Assembly: GCF_021044935.1 (NCBI RefSeq)
Contig: NZ_JAJNMP010000005.1
Coordinates: 32,441-96,440, forward strand
Direction: 5' to 3'
Origin: Agromyces cavernae
GTDB taxonomy: Bacteria > Actinomycetota > Actinomycetes > Actinomycetales > Microbacteriaceae
DNA length: 64,000 nucleotides
Below are positions 45,113-53,539 of this stretch, piece by piece. How positions within the stretch are numbered: position 1 is the first letter of the stretch; each line of letters starts with the position of its first letter. The notes under the pieces are model-generated. The model did not search any database. It saw nothing but the letters and a program-made list of their open reading frames with translations, and had not been told where the DNA came from. A program made the position numbers and the translations under genes.

Positions 45113-46204
45113 ATGACCGAGCGCTACGAATTCGGACTCGACACGTTCGGCGATGTCACCGTCGGCGCCGACGGCTCCCCGCTGTCGCACGCGCAGACCC
45201 TGCGCAACGTGGTCGAGGAGGCGGAGCTGGCCGATCGGCTCGGGCTCGACTTCTTCGGCATCGGCGAGCACCATCGGCACGAGTTCGCCGTCTCGGCGCC
45301 CGAGGTCGTGCTCGCGGCCATCGCGAGCCGCACCGAGCGCATCCACCTCGGCTCGGCCGTCACGGTGCTGAGCTCCGATGACCCAGTGCGTGTGTTCCAG
45401 CGCTTCTCGACGCTCGACGCGATCTCGAACGGTCGCGCCGAGGTCATCCTCGGGCGCGGCTCGTTCATCGAGTCGTTCCCCCTGTTCGGTTTCGAGCTGG
45501 GCCAGTACCAGGAGCTCTTCGAAGAGAAGCTCAACCTGTTCACGGCGTTGCTGCCGCAGGAACCGGTGACGTGGACCGGTGAGCTGCGCGCGCCGCTGAC
45601 CGACCAGCTCGTCTTCCCGCCCGTCGAGCACGGGCGGCTGAAGACCTGGGTCGGCGTGGGCGGAAGCCCGGAGTCGGTCGTGCGCGCCGCGCACTACGGC
45701 CTGCCCCTCGTGCTCGCGATCATCGGCGGCAGCCCCGCTCGGTTCGCTCCGCTTGCCGACCTGTACCGCAAGGCACTCGAGCAGTTCGGGCAGCCGTCGC
45801 AGCCCATCGCGATCCATTCGCCGGGCTACATCGGCGAGTCCGACGAGCAGGCCCGCGACACCCTCTGGCCGTACTACAAGGGATACATCGACCGCATCGG
45901 CCGCGAGCGCGGATGGGCACCGGCGACGCGCGAGCACTTCGAGGGCGAGGCTTCGGCCAACGGATCGCTCTACGTCGGCTCGCCGGAGTCCGTCGCGCAG
46001 AAGATCGCCGGCGCCATGCGCACCCTCGGCGCGACCCGCTTCGATATGAAGTACTCGAACGGCCCGCTGCCGCACGACGAGCTCATGTTGAGCATCGAGC
46101 GCTACGCGACCCAGGTGGTGCCGCGCGTTCGCGAGCTGCTCGCGCTCTCCGACGCGGAAGACGCGGAGGACGCGGCGATCGACGCCGCCGCAGCGAGCAG
46201 CTAG
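45113..46204 (+). CDS. LLM-class flavin-dependent oxidoreductase
   Basis: A 363-aa TIM-barrel of the luciferase-like monooxygenase superfamily. It has GLDFFGIGEHHRHEFAVS, HLGSAVTVLSSDDPVRVFQ, and AEVILGRGSFIESFPLFG, features of a group annotated as FMN- or F420-dependent. The substrate is not known. ATG 45113 is preferred to the frame start at 45071, as MTERYEFGLDTFGD matches the family N-terminus. The acidic Ala-rich tail overlaps the convergent antiporter gene by 4 bp. Confidence 0.9.
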   Translation: MTERYEFGLDTFGDVTVGADGSPLSHAQTLRNVVEEAELADRLGLDFFGIGEHHRHEFAVSAPEVVLAAIASRTERIHLGSAVTVLSSDDPVRVFQRFSTLDAISNGRAEVILGRGSFIESFPLFGFELGQYQELFEEKLNLFTALLPQEPVTWTGELRAPLTDQLVFPPVEHGRLKTWVGVGGSPESVVRAAHYGLPLVLAIIGGSPARFAPLADLYRKALEQFGQPSQPIAIHSPGYIGESDEQARDTLWPYYKGYIDRIGRERGWAPATREHFEGEASANGSLYVGSPESVAQKIAGAMRTLGATRFDMKYSNGPLPHDELMLSIERYATQVVPRVRELLALSDAEDAEDAAIDAAAASS

Positions 46205-47385
46205 GCCGCCGCGCCCGTACGGCGCTTGCGCAGCACCGCCGCGCGGAACCACGAGACATCGGGGAGCCGAGCGAGGAACGTGCCCGCGAGGATCGTGATG
46301 AGCACGTACGCCGTGGCGAGCGGCGCGAGTTCAGGCGCGACTCCCGCACCGACGGCGAGGCCCGCGATGACGATCGAGAACTCGCCGCGGGGCGCGAGCG
46401 AGAGGCCGGCACGCCACTGGCCGAGCGTCCCGACCCCTGCACGCCGGGCGGCGTACGCCCCCGTGACGAGCTTCGTGATGATGGTGACGATCGCGAGGGC
46501 GAGCGCGGGCAGCAGCACCGAGACGAGCGCCGTCGAATCGGTCGTGAGGCCGAAGAACACGAAGAAGATCGCCGCGAACAGGTCGCGCAGCGGCGTCAGC
46601 ACGGTGCTCGCGTTCTCGGCGACGCGGCCCGAGAGGGCGATGCCCACGAGGAACGCGCCGACCGCGGCCGACACGCCGACTTCGGCGGCGACGCCCGCGA
46701 CGAGCATCGTGAGTCCGAGCACGCCGAGCAGCAGCGGCTCGTACTGGTCGGCGGGGAACAGCCGCGACACGACGTGCCCGTGCCGCAGCGCGACGTAGAG
46801 GATCACGGCCACGACGCCCACGGCGACGGCGACGGCGATCGCGCCCTGCAGCAGGCTGACGCCGATCACGATCGCCGACAGCACGGGCAGGTAGAAGGCC
46901 ATCGCGAGGTCTTCGATCACGAGCACCGCGAGGATCGCCGGCGTCTCGCGGTTCGAGAGTCGCCCGAGGTCGCGCAGCAGCTTCGCGATGACGCCCGACG
47001 ACGAGACCCACGTGACCCCGGCGAGGGCGACCGCCGCGACCGGGCCCCATCCGAGCAGCAGCGCCATCGCGGCGCCGGGCAGCGCGTTGAACAGTGCGTC
47101 GACGATGCCCGCCGTGCGCGCCGACTTCAGGCTGCCGAACAGCTCTGCCGCGGTGTACTCGAGCCCGAGCAGTGCGAGCAGCAGGATGACGCCGATCTCG
47201 GCACCGGCCTGGAAGAACTCGGCGCTCGCGTCGAGTTCGACGAGTCCGCCTTCGCCGAACGCGAGGCCGAGGACGAGGTAGAACGGGATCGGCGAGATGC
47301 CGAGGAGGAGCGCGAGGCGCCCGAGCAGGCTCATGGCGAGAAGCAGCGCGCCGACTTCGATGAGGAGCAGCGTGGTCTCGTGCAT
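46201..47385 (-). CDS. CPA2 cation:proton antiporter (KefB/KhtU-like)
   Basis: A 394-aa membrane protein with about 12 helices. Features are ISPIPFYLVLGLAFGEGG, LLLLALLGLEYTAAELFGSLK, SSSGVIAKLLRDLGRLSN and VIEDLAMAFYLPVL in the core, and FFVFFGLTTDS. No TrkA-N domain is fused at the C-terminus. A separate TrkA-C protein is encoded 12 bp upstream, the arrangement of KhtTU K+/H+ antiporters. It probably extrudes K+ (or Na+) under ligand control. Its 3' end overlaps the LLM gene by 4 bp. Confidence 0.93.
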   Translation of the reverse strand: MHETTLLLIEVGALLLAMSLLGRLALLLGISPIPFYLVLGLAFGEGGLVELDASAEFFQAGAEIGVILLLALLGLEYTAAELFGSLKSARTAGIVDALFNALPGAAMALLLGWGPVAAVALAGVTWVSSSGVIAKLLRDLGRLSNRETPAILAVLVIEDLAMAFYLPVLSAIVIGVSLLQGAIAVAVAVGVVAVILYVALRHGHVVSRLFPADQYEPLLLGVLGLTMLVAGVAAEVGVSAAVGAFLVGIALSGRVAENASTVLTPLRDLFAAIFFVFFGLTTDSTALVSVLLPALALAIVTIITKLVTGAYAARRAGVGTLGQWRAGLSLAPRGEFSIVIAGLAVGAGVAPELAPLATAYVLITILAGTFLARLPDVSWFRAAVLRKRRTGAAA

Positions 47386-47397
47386 GCCGGCTCCCGT

Positions 47398-47892
47398 TCA
47401 GTCGGGGCCGTTGGCGAGCAGCCGTGCTACTCCATCGAGTCCTTCACGTGTTCCGACGACGACGATGACGTCGCCCGCGCGCAGCGGTTCGGCCGGCGTG
47501 GGTGAGGGGATGATGGCGCCGTCGCGCACGATCGCGACGATCGACGCGTGCGTGCGCGTGCGTGCCTTCGTGGCACCGAGAGTGCGATTGAGGTAGGGCG
47601 AGTCGGTCGGCAGTGCGATCTGCTCGGTGTAGAGCCCCGCGGTCTCGTCGCTGAGGCTCGTGAGCCGGCTGAGCATCACCGAGGCGCCGAGCACGTCGGC
47701 GAGCGCCGCGGCCTCGTCGTCGTTCAGCGGAATGCTGTAGCGGCACGCATCGGGGTCGTCGAGGTCGAAGAGGCCGAGGTCGCGCTCGCCGTCGCGGTGC
47801 GAGACCACGCTGATGCGTCGACCGCCTTCGGTGACGAGGTCGTGTCTGATGCCGATGCCGGGCAGATCGACTTTCTCGATATGAACACCCAC
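47398..47892 (-). CDS. TrkA-C domain regulatory protein (KhtT-like)
   Basis: A 164-aa cytosolic protein. The N-terminal part (HIEKVDLPGIGIRHDLVTEGGRRISVVSHRDG, in part) and a TrkA-C (RCK_C) domain at about 85-160 (SPYLNRTLGATKAR, GDVIVVVGTREGLDGVARLL) match the KhtT subunit of KhtTU. In Bacillus subtilis KhtT gates the antiporter and binds c-di-AMP; that ligand is inferred here. GTG 47892 is chosen by family N-terminus; no strong ribosome site is seen. First of two coupled genes. Confidence 0.88.
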   Translation of the reverse strand: MGVHIEKVDLPGIGIRHDLVTEGGRRISVVSHRDGERDLGLFDLDDPDACRYSIPLNDDEAAALADVLGASVMLSRLTSLSDETAGLYTEQIALPTDSPYLNRTLGATKARTRTHASIVAIVRDGAIIPSPTPAEPLRAGDVIVVVGTREGLDGVARLLANGPD

Positions 47893-47936
47893 GCACGTAT
47901 CGTAACCCCGTGCGGGGGTCTCATCGCCCGCACCGC

Positions 47937-48815
47937 TCAGCGATCGGCCGCGACCCGGGTGCGCATGCTGAGGATCGGTGTTCCCTGGTCGTCGTCGAGC
48001 TCGAACGAGACCCGGGCCCCGGCGACGTCCGCGAGCGATGCGACGTGCGTTCCGCCGCAGTCGATGCGCGCCACGCCGGCCGGGAGTTCGGCGACCCAGC
48101 GGCGGCGGTCGGTGAGCAGGTCGCCGTCGCGTTCGACGTGCACGGATGCCCCGGCCGCGGCCCACTCGGCCATCGTCAGGGTGACGGCGTCGGCGAGCGC
48201 CTCGAGTCCATCGGCGAGGCCCGTGACATCGAAGCCGGCCCGACGCAGCGACTTGTTGAGTCGATAGCGGTCGATCGAGCCGTTCGGCTCGATGCGGCTC
48301 GAGGCGATCGCGATGCCGTCGAAGTCGGGATTGCCGAGCGCGTCGGTGCGCGCCTGCTTCGACCATCGACCTGCGAGCGCCTGATTGAGCGCGAGGGATG
48401 CCGCGTGGCACGCCGTGTGGCCGAGCGAGAGGGATCGGCGGGTCGCGGCATCCGCTCGAATGACGACCTCGTCGCCCTCGGTGATCGCGGCGCCGTCGCC
48501 GACGAGGTGCGCGACGAGGAACGCCCAGCCCTCGGTGCCCTTGCGCACCGGGATGTCGGCGCCGAGCGCGAGCACCTCGCCGTCGGTCGCCGCGACGACC
48601 GCGTCGCGCACGGCGAGTTCGGCGCCGCCCGCGCGGATCGTGCCGGTGTCGGCGGGCTGGTCGGGCCAGGCCGCGTCGACGGGGTGGAAGCTCGTGACGT
48701 CGCTGATGATCGCGAGCCGCCCGTCGCCGGTGGGGGCGATGTGCACGACGCGTGCGGTCGTCTCGAGTTCGCCGGCGGGGTAGGTGACGCGGGTGTCTGC
48801 AGTGGGCAGGGTCAC
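47937..48815 (-). CDS. AlaX-like alanyl-tRNA editing hydrolase
   Basis: A 292-aa protein. Residues about 125-260 hold the AlaRS/ThrRS second additional domain: metal ligands HTACH (first pair) and RIDCGGTHVA (Cys and His). The N-terminal 100 residues are a beta domain with SDVTSFHPVDAAWPDQPADTG, as in AlaX-M/L-type proteins. Such enzymes hydrolyse mischarged Ser- or Gly-tRNA-Ala. The ATG at 48815 lies 7 bp after the stop of a 57-aa membrane-protein gene. Confidence 0.87.
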   Translation of the reverse strand: MTLPTADTRVTYPAGELETTARVVHIAPTGDGRLAIISDVTSFHPVDAAWPDQPADTGTIRAGGAELAVRDAVVAATDGEVLALGADIPVRKGTEGWAFLVAHLVGDGAAITEGDEVVIRADAATRRSLSLGHTACHAASLALNQALAGRWSKQARTDALGNPDFDGIAIASSRIEPNGSIDRYRLNKSLRRAGFDVTGLADGLEALADAVTLTMAEWAAAGASVHVERDGDLLTDRRRWVAELPAGVARIDCGGTHVASLADVAGARVSFELDDDQGTPILSMRTRVAADR

Positions 48816-48822
48816 GCGCGGC

Positions 48823-48996
48823 TCAGCTCTCGGAGTGCCCGAGAATGCTGGTCGGGATCGCGACCGCGAGCGCGACGCTCAGGATTCCCCCGAAGAACAC
48901 CGCAGCCTGGAAGTCCGCCAGCTCGGGCGCGGTGCCCATGAGCCACATGCCGAAGACGAAGAATCCCATGGCGATGATGGTGGCGACGACGTTCAC
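48823..48996 (-). CDS. 57-aa membrane protein, unknown function
   Basis: GTG 48996 with a strong GGAGGT site 4 nt upstream opens a 57-codon gene: MNVVATIIAMGFFVFGMWLMG (helix 1), a short loop TAPELADFQ, AAVFFGGILSVALAVAIPTSI (helix 2), then LGHSES. Codons are GC3-rich, and the two-helix hairpin is clean. It ends 7 bp before the AlaX-like start, so the genes are probably coupled. No family is recognised. Confidence 0.75.
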   Translation of the reverse strand: MNVVATIIAMGFFVFGMWLMGTAPELADFQAAVFFGGILSVALAVAIPTSILGHSES

Positions 48997-49084
48997 AACG
49001 ACCTCCAGTGTGCGCTGGCGGCCGATCGCCGCCCACGACAGTCTAGCCGTGGCCCGCCGCTCGGCGCGGCGACGTCGGGCGGGC

Positions 49085-50248
49085 TCAGTCCTCGATCGGC
49101 CCGAGCCAGGCGTTCGCGACGGTCGAGTGCGCCGACTCGTCGTCGGAGGGGTGGAAGATGCCGGCGAGCACGTCGCGGTAGAGGCGCCCGAGCTCGGACC
49201 CGGCGAAGTACGTCGAGCCGCCGCCGACCCGCACGGACTGGTCGACCACGTGCTTCGCGGTCTCGGTGGCGCGCACCTTCATGCTGCTGAGCTTCGCGTA
49301 CCAGAGCGGTCCGTGGTCGACCTGCTCGTCGACGTCGCGGGCCAGCGAGACGAGCTGCGGCAGGAGCGCGTCCTGTGCGATCGCCGCGTCGGCGATGCGC
49401 CACCTGATGTCGGGGTCCTGCGAAAGCGGCCGGCCGTCGTACTTCATCGAGGTTCGTCGCCGGGCGGCCGCGACGGCGAGGTCGAGCGCCCGAGCGCCGA
49501 TGCCCGCGTAGACGCCGGCGAGCAGCAGTTCGAAGCTCGCGAAGATGCCGAAGATGAAGGGGTCGGCATTCGGCCCGGGCTCGAGGCGGCGAACGATTCG
49601 ATCGGATGCCGCGTACGCGCCGTCGAGCACGGTGGTGCGGCTCTGCGTCGCCCGCATGCCCATGGTGTCCCAGTCGTCGAGCACCTTCACATCGGGGTCT
49701 TCGCGGTCGATGAAGCCGTAGACGATCTTCGGGGAGTCGCCGGATGCCGTGTCGAGTCCCATCGTGCCCAGGCGGGTCCACGCGGGTGAGAGCGAGGTGA
49801 AGATCTTGCGACCCGTGTACCGGTAGCCGCCGTCGGGCTGCGGTTCGGCGATCGAGCGCGAGCCGAACAGCATGAGGTCGTTGCCGGCCTCACTGATGCC
49901 GAAACCGAACACCTCGCCCTCGCCGGCCTCGCGCATGAGGAACTCGAGCGAGTCGTCGCCGCGATCGCGCAGCACCTTCGCGACCCCCGTCCAGACCAGG
50001 TGCATGTTCACCGCGAGCGCCGTGGCGGGGGCGGCGCCCGCGAGTCGCAACTGCGCACGCACGGCATCAGCGAGGCTCCAGCCGAGACCGCCGAGGTCTT
50101 CCGGCACGAGCGCTCGCAGGTATCCGGCATCGGCGAGCTCGGCGAAGTCGTCGGTGAAGAACGCGTTGTCGCGGTCGTATCCGCTCGCGCGGGTGCGGAT
50201 GCGTTCGAGCAGGTCGTCGTGCAGCAGGGTCTCTGGCGTCTCGCTCAC
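49085..50248 (-). CDS. Acyl-CoA dehydrogenase-family flavoprotein
   Basis: A 387-aa protein with the acyl-CoA dehydrogenase fold: an N-terminal helical domain (LRALVPEDLGGLGWSLADAV), a middle beta-domain (GEVFGFGISEAGND and YRYTGRKIFTSLSPAW, WDTMGMRATQSRTT), and a C-terminal helical domain (TAKHVVDQSVRVGGGSTYFAGSELGRLYRDV, in part). The YRDVLAGIFHPSDDES C-terminus and lack of the usual catalytic Glu motif point to the group that includes flavin monooxygenase/DszC-like members. GTG 50248 is the start. Confidence 0.88.
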   Translation of the reverse strand: MSETPETLLHDDLLERIRTRASGYDRDNAFFTDDFAELADAGYLRALVPEDLGGLGWSLADAVRAQLRLAGAAPATALAVNMHLVWTGVAKVLRDRGDDSLEFLMREAGEGEVFGFGISEAGNDLMLFGSRSIAEPQPDGGYRYTGRKIFTSLSPAWTRLGTMGLDTASGDSPKIVYGFIDREDPDVKVLDDWDTMGMRATQSRTTVLDGAYAASDRIVRRLEPGPNADPFIFGIFASFELLLAGVYAGIGARALDLAVAAARRRTSMKYDGRPLSQDPDIRWRIADAAIAQDALLPQLVSLARDVDEQVDHGPLWYAKLSSMKVRATETAKHVVDQSVRVGGGSTYFAGSELGRLYRDVLAGIFHPSDDESAHSTVANAWLGPIED

Positions 50249-50257
50249 GCCGCCAGA

Positions 50258-51172
50258 CTACGCCCGGGGCTCCTGCTGCGGCAGCGTCGGCGTGCGCCGC
50301 CTGCTGCGTGTCGCCAACCCGATGATGAGTGCGGCGATCGCCGCGACGGCGAGCAGCGCGACGAGCCAGGGAAGCATGACGCCGAACGCCACGCCGAGCC
50401 ACGAGGCGAACGCGGTGAGGGCGGCCCACCCGGCGAGCACGCCGCTCCAGAAGTCGTCGGGGCGAGGTTCGGGCGCGACCTCCTCGGTGACGAGGTCGAC
50501 CGTGACGGTCGAGAAGTCGACCTGGTCGACCAGGTAGTCGCGCTGCTGGGTGAGGCTGTCGAGTTCCGCCTGCCTGGTCGTCAGCTCGGACTCGATCGCG
50601 ATCAGGTCGGTGATGCTCGTCGCGGTCGAGAGCAGCTGCTGCAGGCGATCAACCGAGGCCGTGAGCGCTTCGATGCGCGCGTCGAGGTCTTGACGCTGCT
50701 GCGTGACATCCGACGCGTTCATCGACACCGAGGTCACGCTGCCGAGCTCGCGCAGGCTGTCGACGACCCCGTCGAGTTCGTCGCCCGGGATGCGGAGCAC
50801 GAGTTGCGCGCTCGGCTGCTGCGTGTCGGTTCCCGGTGTCTCGGTGCGGCTCTCGACACGGCCGCCCGCCCGGTCGGCGAGGCCGGCGACGTCTTCGGCG
50901 GATGCGATCGGGTCGTCGACCGTGATCGAGATGACTCCCGTCGTGATGACGCTCCGGTCGGGCACGAGCGGCTCGGGCTGCGCGGCGCCGCCCGAGGCGT
51001 CTTCGACGGCCTGGTCCCGGGCCTCGCCGGGTGCGGGCGCGACCTCGGCGGGTGTGCCGACGCTCGGGGCGGTCGACTCCCCGGCGCCCATCGAACAGCC
51101 GGCGAGGAGCAGGGCGATGAGGGCTACGACCGCTGCCGCGGGTGCGAGTCGTCGCGGGTGCACGGGGTTCAT
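50258..51172 (-). CDS. DUF4349 lipoprotein
   Basis: A protein of about 304 aa. A signal helix is followed by a lipobox (LLAGC, Cys about 26) and an Ala/Pro-rich linker. A DUF4349 domain (ITTGVISITVDDP, VLRIPGDELDGVVDSLRELG, DVTQQRQDLDARIEAL) includes a coiled-coil of about 60 aa. A C-terminal membrane helix (about 265-290) and basic tail follow. The function is unknown. ATG 51172 is given; a GTG two codons upstream (51178) also fits. No ribosome site is seen; TACCCT lies 6 nt ahead of that GTG/ATG cluster. Confidence 0.88.
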   Translation of the reverse strand: MNPVHPRRLAPAAAVVALIALLLAGCSMGAGESTAPSVGTPAEVAPAPGEARDQAVEDASGGAAQPEPLVPDRSVITTGVISITVDDPIASAEDVAGLADRAGGRVESRTETPGTDTQQPSAQLVLRIPGDELDGVVDSLRELGSVTSVSMNASDVTQQRQDLDARIEALTASVDRLQQLLSTATSITDLIAIESELTTRQAELDSLTQQRDYLVDQVDFSTVTVDLVTEEVAPEPRPDDFWSGVLAGWAALTAFASWLGVAFGVMLPWLVALLAVAAIAALIIGLATRSRRRTPTLPQQEPRA

Positions 51173-51310
51173 GTGCACAGGGTATTGCCGGGTCGGAACC
51201 CGATGTCTGGACTCCGGCTGGGAGTCCCGTCACGATCGGATTGCGCTTTGCTGGGAGTCGGCGAACGGCCCCAACGTTCGGACGCAACCGTGCGTTCAGG
51301 TCGGTGCGAC

Positions 51311-52144
51311 TCAGTCGAAGTCGGGGTCGCGGCCCGTGCGCTCGCCGCTCTCGAGCGTCGCGATCGCGGCGAGGTCGTCGGCGCCCAGTTCGAAGTCGAA
51401 GACATCGAGGTTCTCGCGGATGCGCGCGGGCGATGACGCCTTGGGAATGACGATGTTGCCGAGTTGCACATGCCAGCGCAGCACGATCTGCGCGGGCGTG
51501 AGCCCGTGCGCCGCGGCGAGCCGGTCGAGCACCGGGTCGCCGAGGATGCGACCGCGTGCGAGCGGGGACCACGCCTCGGTGCGGATGCCCCGTGCCGCGT
51601 CGAATTCGCGGAGCGCGGCCTGCGGCAGCCAGGGATGCAACTCCACCTGGTTGACCACGGGCGTCACCCCGGTCTCGGCGACGATGCGCTCGATGTGGTG
51701 CTCGTGGAAGTTCGCGACGCCGATCGATCGCACCCGTCCCTCGCGTTGCAGGCGCACGAGCGCGCGCCACGTGTCGACGTAGCGGTCGGTCGAGGGCACC
51801 GGCCAGTGGATCAGGTAGAGCTCGAGCGACTCGAGCGCGAATCGCGCCATCGTCTCGTCGAACGCGCGCAGCGTCTCGTCGTAGCCGTTGTCGTCCTTCC
51901 ACACCTTGCTCGTGACGAACAGTTCGTCGCGCGGCACGGGCGCGGAGCGAACCGCCTCGCCGACCTCGCGTTCGTTGCCGTAGAGCGCTGCCGTGTCGAG
52001 GTGGCGGTACCCCGCGTCGATCGCCTCGAGGCACAGCCGAACGGCATCGCCCGTCGGCACCTTGTACAGGCCGAAGCCCAGCTGCGGGATCGCGGCGCCG
52101 TCGGCGAGCGGCAGGAGCGGGACGGGGGTGGTGGGCTGCGACAT
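51311..52144 (-). CDS. Aldo/keto reductase
   Basis: A 277-aa NADPH-dependent reductase with the catalytic tetrad of the family: Asp in HLDTAALYGNE, Tyr in the same segment, Lys in FVTSKVW, and His in LYLIHWP. The nucleotide-binding end motif IPKASSPARIRENL is present. It is of the DKG reductase (AKR5-like) type. It is on the same strand as, and 14 bp upstream from, nothing else of its operon; the MFS gene at 52158 precedes it. A paralogue lies at 62662. Confidence 0.94.
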   Translation of the reverse strand: MSQPTTPVPLLPLADGAAIPQLGFGLYKVPTGDAVRLCLEAIDAGYRHLDTAALYGNEREVGEAVRSAPVPRDELFVTSKVWKDDNGYDETLRAFDETMARFALESLELYLIHWPVPSTDRYVDTWRALVRLQREGRVRSIGVANFHEHHIERIVAETGVTPVVNQVELHPWLPQAALREFDAARGIRTEAWSPLARGRILGDPVLDRLAAAHGLTPAQIVLRWHVQLGNIVIPKASSPARIRENLDVFDFELGADDLAAIATLESGERTGRDPDFD

Positions 52145-52157
52145 CCGTGGGCCTTTC

Positions 52158-53366
52158 TCAACTGGGCTGCAGGGGCACCGGCTCGGTATCGGGAATGGGG
52201 CTCGCGTCGCGTCCGCGCAGGTCGGGATGCCACGGGCGCCCCACGACCGCGGCGAGCATGCCGAGCAGTGCGAGGCCTGCGGCCGCCCAGAACGCGCCCT
52301 GCGCGCTGTAGGCGTCGATGAGGAACCCGGCCACGGCCGACCCGAGCGCGGCGCCGATGAGCTGACCGGTGCCGACCCAGCCGTACGCCTCGGCGGTGTC
52401 GCTGAACTTCACGCTCGCCGACACGATCGCGAAGAGCACTGCGAGCGCGGGCGCGATGCCGATGCCCGCGACGAAGAGCGTGACCGACAGCCACCAGAAG
52501 TCCATGAGGAAGGCGGCGAGCGCCATGCCCGCGAAGACGATGAGCAGGCGTCGGGCGGTCGACCACGGCCCGATCGGCACGTGCCCGAGGAACAGGCCGC
52601 CCGCGAGCGATCCGACCGAGAAGATCGCGAGCACGATGCCCGCCTCGGCGCCGTCGTGGCCGAAGACCGCGACGACGCCGGCCTCGAGCGCCGCGCATGC
52701 GCCGATCAGCAGGAAGCCCACGATGGTCGCGAGCATGACGGCCGGACGCGTGAGCACGACGCCGAACCGGCGCTTGGATCGTGGGATGCGCACACGGCCG
52801 AGTTCGGGCGAAGAGATGAACCAGATGCCGCCGCCGACCATCATCGCCGCCGCGAGGAGGATCGCCTGGAGCGTGCCGATCTGCGTCGCGACGAACGTCG
52901 TGACGACGGGGCCGACGACCCAGATGATCTCCTGTGCCGAGGCGTCGAGCGAGAACAGCGGGGTGAGCTGGCGCGAGTTCACCATCTTCGGGTAGATGGT
53001 GCGCACGGCGGGCTGCACGGGCGGGGTCGCGAGGCCGGCGACCAGCCCGACGGCCATGTAGAGGGGAACGGTGAGCGGCAGCACGCCGATCGCGACCACG
53101 GCGGACGCGCAGATGACGAGTGTGAAGACCAGCACCGGGCGCATGCCGAAGCGGCCCATGAGTCGGCTCGTCAGCGGACCCGCGACCGCCTGCCCGATCG
53201 AGGTGGCGGCGAGCACCAGGCCTGCGGCGCCGTACGAGCCGGTCTGCTGCTCGACATGCAGCAGAAAGGCGAGCGAGAGCATTCCCGAGGGGAATCGTGC
53301 CGTGAGCTGCGCGGCGATGATGCGAGCGACGCCCGAGGTCTTGAGGAGTTCGGAGTAGCTTCCCAC
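52158..53366 (-). CDS. MFS transporter, 12-helix
   Basis: A 402-aa transporter with 12 hydrophobic segments. Motif A-like sequence SRLMGRFGMRPVLVF follows TM2. Other visible features are FLLHVEQQTGSYGAAGLVLAATSIGQAVAGP (in part) and the RTIYPKMVNSRQLTPLFSLDASAQEIIWVVGP stretch of the YfkF/SetA-like MFS groups. The substrate is unknown. GTG 53366 is the start. It is 14 bp upstream of the aldo/keto reductase on the same strand and probably cotranscribed with it. Confidence 0.9.
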   Translation of the reverse strand: MGSYSELLKTSGVARIIAAQLTARFPSGMLSLAFLLHVEQQTGSYGAAGLVLAATSIGQAVAGPLTSRLMGRFGMRPVLVFTLVICASAVVAIGVLPLTVPLYMAVGLVAGLATPPVQPAVRTIYPKMVNSRQLTPLFSLDASAQEIIWVVGPVVTTFVATQIGTLQAILLAAAMMVGGGIWFISSPELGRVRIPRSKRRFGVVLTRPAVMLATIVGFLLIGACAALEAGVVAVFGHDGAEAGIVLAIFSVGSLAGGLFLGHVPIGPWSTARRLLIVFAGMALAAFLMDFWWLSVTLFVAGIGIAPALAVLFAIVSASVKFSDTAEAYGWVGTGQLIGAALGSAVAGFLIDAYSAQGAFWAAAGLALLGMLAAVVGRPWHPDLRGRDASPIPDTEPVPLQPS

Positions 53367-53404
53367 GGTCCGTCCACTCTAGCGACCGCGGCAGATCGGG
53401 GCGC

Positions 53405-53423
53405 ATTCGCCGCACGGGCGAAT
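53405..53423. promoter_or_regulatory. Hairpin in the divergent region before the amino-acid ABC operon
   Basis: ATTCGCC (53405-53411) and GGCGAAT (53417-53423) form a perfect 7-bp stem. It sits 40 bp beyond the start of the divergent MFS gene and 117 bp before the substrate-binding gene. A TAGGCT about 40 bp downstream could be the -10 of the ABC operon. An operator or a transcript hairpin are both possible. Confidence 0.35.
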
Positions 53424-53539
53424 CCGACGCCGCGCAGGCGCCGCGACGGCCCGCCGGTTGCGGGTAGGCTCGGGGTCGGCGACGCGGCCGGATAGAGGCC
53501 TGCAGTCGACCGTCTCACCGCAACGACAGAGGTAATCCA

